A stretch of DNA of 64,000 nucleotides from Brienomyrus brachyistius (lineage: Eukaryota; Chordata; Actinopteri; Osteoglossiformes; Mormyridae), in NCBI RefSeq assembly GCF_023856365.1, contig NC_064554.1, positions 8,795,001 to 8,859,000 on the forward strand. The letters run 5' to 3'. Of the stretch, positions 55,965 to 64,000 are shown piece by piece (the first letter of the stretch is position 1; each line of letters starts with the position of its first letter). The position numbers were made by a program, and so were the translations under genes. The notes below the pieces were generated by a model. That model saw only the letters and a program-made list of their open reading frames with translations, ran no database searches and had not been told where the DNA came from.

Positions 55965-56483
55965 CAACCATCCATCCATCCATCCATCCATCCATCCATC
56001 CATTCATTTTCTGCCGCTTACCCAGGGAGCAGGGATGCCCAGACCTCCCTCTCACCAGCCACCTCCTACATCTCCACCGGGGGAACCGCCTCAACAATGG
56101 TGTCCCAGAACAGCCCATTGAGGATACATGTCCCCCAACTCCTTGGGTGCACCAGGTCTATCTGGCATCTTCCACCAAAACTGGACACAACTCACCACCA
56201 GGTGGTGATCAGTTGACAGCTCAGCTCCTCTCCGCACCCAAGTGTCCAACACATATAGACCCCGATTTATCATCGAACTGCGGCCTTGCGTGCTCTGGTG
56301 CACTTATGAACACCCTTATGCTTGAACATACTGTTCATTATGGACAAACTGTGATTAGCATAGAAGTCCGATAACAGATCGGATTACAATCAGGCAGGCC
56401 ATTCCTCCCAGTCACACCTTTCCAGGTTACACTGTTATTACCCATGTGAGCATTAAAGTTCCCCAGCAGAATAACAGAATTCC
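55965..56483 (-). mobile_element. Internally deleted RTE-clade LINE (Rex3-like)
   Basis: On the minus strand, a 5'-truncated endonuclease-domain segment ([12 protein letters not shown], then ..VLDTWVRRGAELSTDHHLVV) jumps directly to the protein's C-terminal end (VAGEREVWASLLPG, stop) and a 3' UTR with (GATG)n tail. The reverse transcriptase is missing. Flanking AGTGAAAC (55957-55964 and 56484-56491) is a likely target duplication. Confidence 0.75.
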
Positions 56484-56540
56484 AGTGAAACAGCTGGGGA
56501 AAAATAAACTATACAGTAGATACAGAGTATATTACATTAA

Positions 56541-56795
56541 CGCCCTGGGTGGAGTGGTGGCTTTGAAGCTAAGGATCAGTATCAGTACATGGAAGGCTGC
56601 AGGTTTGCATCCTATTAATGTCCGGAATGATTCTACTCTGTTGGGCCCTTTAGCAAGGCCCTTATCCTGCAAGTGCTTCATCCTGGGTATGATGTTAATC
56701 TACATAAAGTCCTATAAGGAGGTCCTCCAACTTACAGGGAATAACTTGGGGGCTGGTGGCAGGATTGGCACTCTAGCCACTGGGGAAAAAAACTC
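56541..56795 (+). mobile_element. tRNA-derived SINE of a second family
   Basis: GGGTGGAGTGGTGGCTTTGA resembles an A-box head. It is followed by GGCTGCAGGTTTGCATCC (decayed B box), the core GTTGGGCCCTTTAGCAAGGC and a CACTCTAGCCACTGGGG tail. The same core occurs at 30215-30365. Confidence 0.65.
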
Positions 56796-56959
56796 ATACT
56801 GGTCTATTCAGACTAGTGTGATGCTGAGGTATCACCCGCTGCATGGCTGCACTCTAGTTCTCATCCCTGGGGTGGTTTGTCATGTGGCGGGTGCCACAAT
56901 GCACTGTAATCAGTGCCTGCTCCTTACCTACCTACTATGGTGACTGGGCCACTACTGCA

Positions 56960-58560
56960 ATCCATTAGCACTTATAGATCAAAAAGTTGAACAATAATTG
57001 CAGTTAAGTCAGACAGCATTATATTATATTTGAATTTGTGGATAAGACACATGGGCAGAATAATTGTTAATGAGACATTAGCCCTAATTTTCCGTGCAAT
57101 TTGCATGTGAATTATTGATTCAGCAGAAGTTATGTTGCTATGTAGGCCTGATTATGTTTTTTAATTACTAATGAATACCTTCAAGGATGACATTTGAAGA
57201 TGCCAGTGTTTTTCATGCTCTCTCTCCCTAAGAAGTCAAATTCACCATTCAGAGAGATAAAAAGCAAAGAACTTCATTTTGACTTTAAACGACTTGTCGT
57301 TTTCTTCTTGTTATGTGACTTCATTAAGCGTCGTGCGCAAATCAGCATAAACACCATAAAACGAGTGTGGCCACACGTGCTTTGGGAAAACCGGGCTTCC
57401 AGTATGACGTGATCATGACGGGATCAGATTAACAATGTTGTATAGAAAACCCAATAAAGGTATTGTCCTGACCCCAAACAGGACTCAATAGTGGTCTGCG
57501 TGTAAAAGTTATTAAAAAAATTATGTGTTATTATTTTTGAAGTAACTGCATACATTAACATAATTTTTTTGTATTTTATTTTAAAGTAAAATGTACAATT
57601 TGTCATTCACTAGTTAAACCATTTTCTAATATATACTGTTATATGAGGTTAACTGAGGCACTTGCTACTCATTGTGTCCGACTCTCCTATCCTTACCCCT
57701 CCCTTCGAACCTAGACCCTGGTCCACTGTAATCTATATGCATAATCAGGTCACTCTTATTCGTAGTTGGGTTACAGAGGGATGGAGCAAAGAGGCCTTGA
57801 TTAGTTAGGTGCATGGTGGTGGGGGGAGGGGCAGGGGGGGGTTGCAAAGGGTTATTGAGAGCAATCTATGGAATGCCGTGAGAGTTTGATTCCACTTAGC
57901 AGGAAAATCCTTGTGTGATCACCCGAGCCTACTACTCAGAGATATCTTAGTCAGGATGAGATTTCTGAGAAGACCCAACGTCAGGGAACAGTGCTTAGTG
58001 TTCCTGAATGTGCGAGGCAGCTAAGTGGCTTATAAACAAGAACGTGATTTTCCCACCTTCGGTGAGACTGAAAAGGACAGACGTCATTCTTATCACCGTG
58101 GCTGCCAGCTGATGGCTCTCGGCGGCTTCAACCGCAAAGCAGATGATTGGTTATCAGTTCCCTATGCAAAAAAAAAAAGCGACTGTGCATTTGGAAGAAC
58201 TGATGAAAGGCAAACGTGCACCAACACATATTGTCACGCAGTTACTTTGCACACTCCAGTTTGACAGAAAAAAACAAGACAGGGTAACAGACTCAAGATG
58301 CAGTATCCCCAGTGTCCGCTGGCAGGGCTTGATGTAAACACTGCATCCCGGATGGTCAGCCCCACTCCTCTGATTTAGATTTACAGGGCGTAACACTCAA
58401 TGTTACGCTGCGCTTCACAACCTTGATTCGACACTTAATAGGGGCTGTGAATTGTGGACACACATTAATAAAGTCTCCTGAACTGAATTCTCCATGCAGG
58501 TATGACGGGTTTTATAAATAGCACGCACAGAAAATCTTGAGTCACTTGCTTAATTCTGTA
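56960..58560. other. Intergenic AT-rich sequence
   Basis: No gene seen. 57050-57420 has an octamer-like ATTTGCAT and several ATTA cores in otherwise unique sequence, which could be a regulatory or conserved non-coding element (speculative). Confidence 0.5.
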
Positions 58561-58571
58561 ATAAGTAGTAG

Positions 58572-59115
58572 TGGTTCATTTATATAGCGCCTTTCTCCGA
58601 CAAAGGTCACAGAGCGCTGAGCAACAATCCAATACAAAATGGAACAAAATGAACAAAACACAGACATTACCAATAAAAATTAAAACGAACAGGAACTACT
58701 CAGCACTGATTAAAAGCCTGTTTAAAAAGAAATGTTTTCAGTCGTTTTTTAAAAGAATCAACAGACTCAGACCATAAGGCAGGCTGGTCCATAGTCTTGG
58801 TGCCACAGACTGAAAAGCACAATCCCCATGGGACTAAAGGCCCCGTTGTCCAGACCTAAGAGCCCGATAAGCTGTATAACGATTGAGCAAACAGATACGG
58901 TATTCAGGAGCTTGTAAGGCTCTGTAAGTAATTACTACAATTTTTAAATGAATTCTATAAAACTCTGGGAGCCAAAGCAGTGTGTGCAGAATGGGAGTGA
59001 TATGATCACTCTGGCTAGTGTGAGTTAAAAGCCTCTCAGCTGCATTCTGCACTGCCCAAAGACATGAGAGAGGACATACTCAGACCTGAAAAAAGCATTA
59101 CAGTAATCAGGTCGT
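58572..59115 (-). mobile_element. 3' part of an L2-like LINE
   Basis: The minus-strand frame MQNAAERLLTHTSQSDHITP followed by ILHTLLWLPEFYRIHLKI is the characteristic C-terminal region of a fish LINE reverse transcriptase. Downstream is its 3' UTR, ending at a TATATAGCGCCTTTC motif. Stops break the frame. Confidence 0.65.
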
Positions 59116-59535
59116 GAGGAAATAAAAGAATGTACTGTACAAGCATCTCCAATTCTAGTAATGTTGCAAATGTATTGGGTTCATAATATGAGTCCTTTGA
59201 CAAGCAATGTTTAACCGACCTGCATATATCTTACAGGCAGACATTTTCTTTTTATTAACTGTTGTGATTTTTTTTTTTGACTGATTCAGTTCTGTTCTTA
59301 GCATTTTGCTAATACTTGCAATTGTAGTCATGGACTCCCAAAGGGATACTATACGTAAATATGTGTGTTTTATGTTATTGCAAAGGTTTTACTAATTAAA
59401 ATGCACCCAATGATGCTTGTCAGTGAACTTTTTAACCCAGAACCGCTCTTTTAGAACTATAATTTGGGTTTCAGTGATTTAGTACTTGAAATGAATGATC
59501 TACTTTAAAACTTCCGGGTCTTTCCAATGTGATAT

Positions 59536-59889
59536 CCATCCATCCATCCATCCATTTTCCAAACCACTTATCCTATTGGGTCGCGGAGCCTATCCCGGAA
59601 ACAATGGGCACGAGGCAGGGAACAACCCAGGATGGGGGGCCAGCCCATCGCAGGGAACACTCACACACCATTCACGCACACATGCACATCTACGGGCAAT
59701 TTAGCGACTCCAATTAGCCTCAGCATGTTTTTGGACTGTGAGGGGAAACCGGAGTACCCGGAGGAAACCCCACGATGACATGGGGAGAACATGCAAACTC
59801 CACACACATGTGACCCAGGCGGAGACTCGAACCCGGGTCCCAGAGGTGTAAGGCAACAGTGCTAACCACTGCACCACCAGGCCGCCCCC
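59536..59889 (-). mobile_element. Full-length tRNA-derived SINE with (GGAT)n tail, copy 3
   Basis: 354 bp. Minus-strand head contains an A-box-like GTGGTTAGCACTG and a B-box-like GGGTTCGAGTC, and the tail is GGATGGATGGATGG. An exact 12-bp duplication CCAATGTGATAT flanks it (59524-59535 and 59890-59901). Confidence 0.9.
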
Positions 59890-59901
59890 CCAATGTGATA
59901 T

Positions 59902-61955
59902 GCAATGAAGTAATCATTTTTGTTATAAAGCCAGTACATTTGCAATATTTTTTACTGAATTAAGCAAACGTCGCAAGACTTTCTGTGAGTACTGTATGTC
60001 GTTGTACTTAAGCTGATGGGGTCATGGGTTTGATACGAGTAGGTGAACTGCTACCCAAAGTGTGTGACTGTGTACATGACTGGGTGACTAGGTGTCCCCC
60101 TGTCTTCAGGAGTTACTTTAAAAAGGCGATTTGCGGTAAGACATAGGGAGGGTTAATCATCTCACCCTGAAATGAAGGGTGGTCCTTCTCCCTTCCCGAC
60201 TGCTTCAGAAAGAGATGCATAACAGCTGCTCTTCAGCATCAGTGTGTTTCTTAACAGGCTCACTAGACTGATGACCTCAGGTGAAACGCACACTCTAGTG
60301 AAGAGACAGCTGGCAGCTTCTGCGCTGTATCAGCTGACGCTGGGGAAGCGTGAGGTGGAAACTTCAACAGCAATTATGAAAAAGAATTCAGAAGGAGACA
60401 GTCGGCTCCTGGCTTCTCGTCCCGCCATCAGCCGCAGATAACCTCACTTTCCAGGTGGGGACGACATTCTTTTCTGATTTTCTCAAGCACATATAACACC
60501 ACCGTCCTAATTCAAAGGAATAAGAGGCACAGATGCATTAACACATATGTGTGCTGGTGGAACTACGTGAAGAAAGGAATCAGAAATCTTTAATTATCCC
60601 GAGAGAAAATGTTTGTGAGGCTGCACATCATCACAAGACAGAAATAGAGGGTCCACAGGCAGGTCCCTGTCTGGCTGCCGGGGCTGTGCCTGTGTGGTAA
60701 TGCACACAGCCCCCTTGTGGAAATGGAACGGTGTAAATACCCTCTTCTCCTTCTCAGGCCGCATGAATCTCCAGGCACACTATGCTATATCTGTACTGCA
60801 AGTATGACACTCCAAAGCACCATGTCTGAGAGAAGGTAAGCAGAATGCCCCAGGAGGAGGTGATGGTGATGGGATGAGAATAAAGGGAGCGACGGTCTCG
60901 CTTCAAGCAGGGAGATCGGGGAAGTTCAACCTCACCCTCCAAGGACAAAAAAAAACAGAGCAACAGTGAGTCAGATCTCAATATAAAATAAGAGGGGCCC
61001 AACTCGGCAGGGCTGCCGGAGAGTGTAGCCACAAGACTGGAAACCGAATAAGCACCTACATGCGCTTTAGACCGGCTTAGATATTCGCTCTGTAACAGCG
61101 GCCCCTGCTGGAAAAATGAAGTAATGCAGTAGTCTTATCACAAGCCTACACTAACGTGTTAAAATCTGAACGTCCTTTAATCTTATAGAAAATATTTTCT
61201 AAGATGCACCGTTGACATACCTCCCCATATCTTGGTTCCAGGAGTGGATGGTTCCAGTGCATCTCCTGTAGAGTGTAACATTGATCCACAAATAAAAATT
61301 TATTCCCAGATAGTTCTCAAACTTTGGGGAGTGGAATGATTTTCTGAATATTCTAAAATATAGTTAATATATATTTATTTAGTTCCCAGCCCCCTCACTT
61401 GGCAAATTTCATGGTAGCAATCTGACCGCTGGATGGCAATATTTACTGCGGGGAAATTTATCATGGTGGAATTTAATCAGGTTTCTGAGCCCTAGACAGT
61501 GGTGGGAGATGAAAGAACAAGGGCTGGTGTGGTGAACCTGATTATACTGATTATACTGATTATACTGAGACAAGTTGGTCTTATAATAAGGATTTTTTTG
61601 GAAAGGTGGGGGCAGTGTGTACGGCGGGCCTGGACATTATTAAGGTAATATTTTCAGTATACTGCAGTATTTTCTTTCAGCAAAATTTATTGTGGGCAAC
61701 CGCCCATTTGGAAGGATTTATCATGGGGATCCACCCCATGCCAAGATACTGGGCTATTGTGCCAACGGCATCTCGTTAAGTTGGTAATTTACAAACACTT
61801 ACAAAAAATGGGGCGATGGAGTCCTGATTCTGTCCTGATCATTTCTTACCGAATATTTTTTTATAAACTTTTAAAATGTTTTTATTATTTTCACATTTCA
61901 CACTACACAACAGCAACAAGATTGTACGACAGTATGACCAAACAAATCACGTGCC
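59902..61955. other. Intergenic sequence
   Basis: No gene recognised. It includes a possible SINE scrap near 60010-60100 (GGGTTTGATACGAG) and a triplicated ATTATACTG motif near 61541-61570. Confidence 0.55.
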
Positions 61956-61959
61956 GGAG

Positions 61960-63540
61960 CCCAGATCAGACTGAGGCGCTGTGCACATTAGCCACTCCTA
62001 CCCAGTATCCTGCTTGCCAACATCCATTGGAGAACAAGTTGGACAAACTCAGGGTAAATATCACATTCCAATGGGACACCGGGGACTGCAACTTCCTTTG
62101 TTTTACAGAAACATGACTAACCCCCAAGTTCCGGACGAGGTGATCTCTCAGTTGGAGTCTTTAACTGTGTATCAACACATGGACAGAACTTTCAATTTGT
62201 GATGGACAGAATGGAAGGAGCCAGTAAATCTAGGGGTGGGGAGTCTGTTTTATGACAAACAATAGATGGTGTGTTTATCTGCCTCATGAGTTTACTTGTG
62301 CCATTGTCACAGTGATTTACATCCCTCTGGACTCATGGATGCTGTCATTATGGTGACTGGTGATTTGAACAGGGAAAACCCTAAACATGCATCAGCATGT
62401 TACAAGCCCAGCTAGAGGTACAAGTATGCTAGATCGTTGTTACTCGTTGTTTAAATCTGTTCTGTAAATCTGTTTTGCTCCCATCGTTCACAAGATGAGA
62501 CCATAACTCCATTCTCTTTACGCTTCTGTATAAACAATGTTTGGTCTGGAAAGCACTGATGACAAGAGAGGTCAAATGCTGGTCCACCCAATCAGAGGCT
62601 ACATTACATGATGTCAGCTGGGAGAGGTTTAGCTGTTTAGCTCAAGCAGTGATGACGTCAGCAAATTTGTGAACATGGTGTTCAGGTTTATAAGTGTGTT
62701 GGTGGATTCAACTAGTCACCATTAAGGTACAAGCACCAGTTACAGAGGTAATCCCCTCCCTGTGAATTGCACTGACTCTTCATTGGAAAACGACTTGAAT
62801 GAATTTTTCACTTGCTCTGATGGAAACGGTGGAGGTGATAATGTGGCTACGTCTGAACTCACCCCTCTGTGATTGAGTCCTTGGCTTTCTCACAAGCAGG
62901 ACCCCAGATGGTGAATGTTGGATCTCATACTTCGGCTCCCATCATCCTCAGTACTGACGCCCCCAAAGGCTGTGGTCTGATCCCGCTGCTGTACTCTTTG
63001 TACTGGCATGGCTGCGCGGTCATAGACAGCTCAAATAAAATAGCCAAGTTTGAAGATGACACAGTGATTGGCCTGGTTTGGGCAATGTGGATAGTCTGAT
63101 GTAACAGTGTCAGAGTACCTGTCAGAGTACCTGCTTCTCCCTCAACACATGTGAGACTAAGGAGATGTTGGTGGACTTTAGGCATGAGCAGTGTGGTGCA
63201 TACAGCCCTATGAATATTAATGGGGTCCCAGTTGAGGGGATTAACAGCAATAGTCTGTATCTCTGATGATCTTACCTGCTCCAATCATGTACTGACTCCA
63301 ATATCTAAAGCCAAGCATCAGCTGCACCATCTTAAGCAGCTGAGGAGGTTCAAAGTCTCACCAGCCTTCTATTGTGGAGCATTGGAGAGCATCCTCACCA
63401 CAGGAATTACTGCCTGGTTCGGTAACTGCTCTGGAGAGAGTGACATGTTCCACCCGCAAGACTGATCTGCCCTCCTTGCAGGACATGTACCTCAGATCTG
63501 ATATCGCTGTAGTGGTGTTGTTCCTACAGTATCTACTGTT
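61960..63540 (+). mobile_element. Decayed L2/CR1-like LINE, endonuclease and reverse-transcriptase remnants
   Basis: Near 62020-62210 the frame fragments LENKLDKLRVNITFQWDTGD and LCFTET resemble the endonuclease domain start. At 62950-63100 PLLYSLYWHGCAVIDSSNKI and KFEDDTVIGL mark the RT active-site region (the first D of the usual ADD is preceded by E). At 63260-63430 LTCSNHVLTPISKAKHQLHH and GALESILTTGITAWFGNCSG mark the C-terminus. Stops and frameshifts are numerous. Confidence 0.75.
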
Positions 63541-63939
63541 GCGCTAGGACCATCATTGCAATTACATTGTTGTGATGTCACGGCTTTGCGACTTGGGGGA
63601 AAAGACGGTCATTATATATGGTGTGGTCATTATAAGCCTTTGTGGTCTTTTTTTCTGATATAAGCTCACTGAGTTGAGGGTTGTGTTTTTTGGGGCTTCT
63701 TCTTATTCTGAGGTCATGGTTTCTTTTACCTAATCCTAATTTTTTTATAAAATAACAGATTTCCTATTTGAAGAAATTCAAAAAAGATGGAATAAATCAA
63801 AATAAAATAAGTGAGAGTAAATGAAAGATAAATAAATAAACATGAATAAAATACAATAAATTATAAAGGAATGAAAAGGTTAAAATTTTAAAAGCATAAG
63901 CTAGTAAAAATTGGAAATGATACGATGTTTTATGCATAT

Positions 63940-64000
63940 ACACTGCACGGCCAAAGAAAAGTCATCATTTGAATTTATATCATGCAAATCCGGATGAAAA
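63940..64000 (+). mobile_element. Possible Tc1/mariner-like terminal inverted repeat at window edge
   Basis: TACACTGCACGGCCAAAGAA followed by AAGTCATCATTTGAATTTA resembles the ends of a fish Tc1-type element starting at a TA. The remainder is outside the window. Confidence 0.4.

Noticed and set aside
61960..63540. Possible functional gene from partial reverse-transcriptase similarity
   Set aside because: Many stops and frameshifts; a dead LINE copy.

Overview
The window is nuclear DNA from a ray-finned fish, most likely a teleost. Genes are split by GT-AG introns, the encoded proteins are vertebrate-specific orthologues, and the non-coding DNA is full of teleost-type repeats: Tc1/mariner, hAT, RTE and L2-like LINE pieces, tRNA-derived SINEs, CA microsatellites and two large minisatellites. 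Nothing prokaryotic, viral or CRISPR-like is present.

Three protein-coding genes can be reconstructed exon by exon. (1) 205-3715, minus strand: the 5' part of ccdc47 (calumin), an ER membrane protein of the multipass translocon; the gene runs off the left edge. (2) 7364-9373, plus strand: complete dcaf7 (WDR68/HAN11), seven exons, 342 aa. Its 3' UTR probably reaches about 11.1 kb. (3) 12438-49512, minus strand: complete kcnh6-type ERG potassium channel (probably kcnh6a), 16 coding exons over 37 kb and about 1190 aa. Every intron phase fits, which supports the model. ccdc47 and dcaf7 are head to head across a 3.6-kb CpG-bearing gap; dcaf7 and kcnh6 converge tail to tail.

The 14.5 kb upstream of kcnh6 (49.5-64 kb) holds its GC-rich 5' region and then intergenic DNA with LINE, SINE and Tc1 remnants. 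I found no further convincing gene there.

The most interesting structure lies inside kcnh6. A 51-bp minisatellite starts 39 nt after the exon 9 splice donor and is open in frame with exon 9. A 43-bp minisatellite of about 53 units in intron 4 shows a 10-unit (430-bp) higher-order repeat. The last intron appears to be only 38-53 nt. A 999-bp hAT-type element has an exact 8-bp target duplication, and three SINE copies have 12-bp target duplications and share their 3' tail with an internally deleted RTE LINE. Four copies each of a CA-flanked repeat and a fold-back repeat also sit in kcnh6 introns. The genes have unrelated jobs (ER protein biogenesis, a WD40 scaffold, cardiac/neuronal repolarisation), so their proximity is synteny rather than an operon or pathway.
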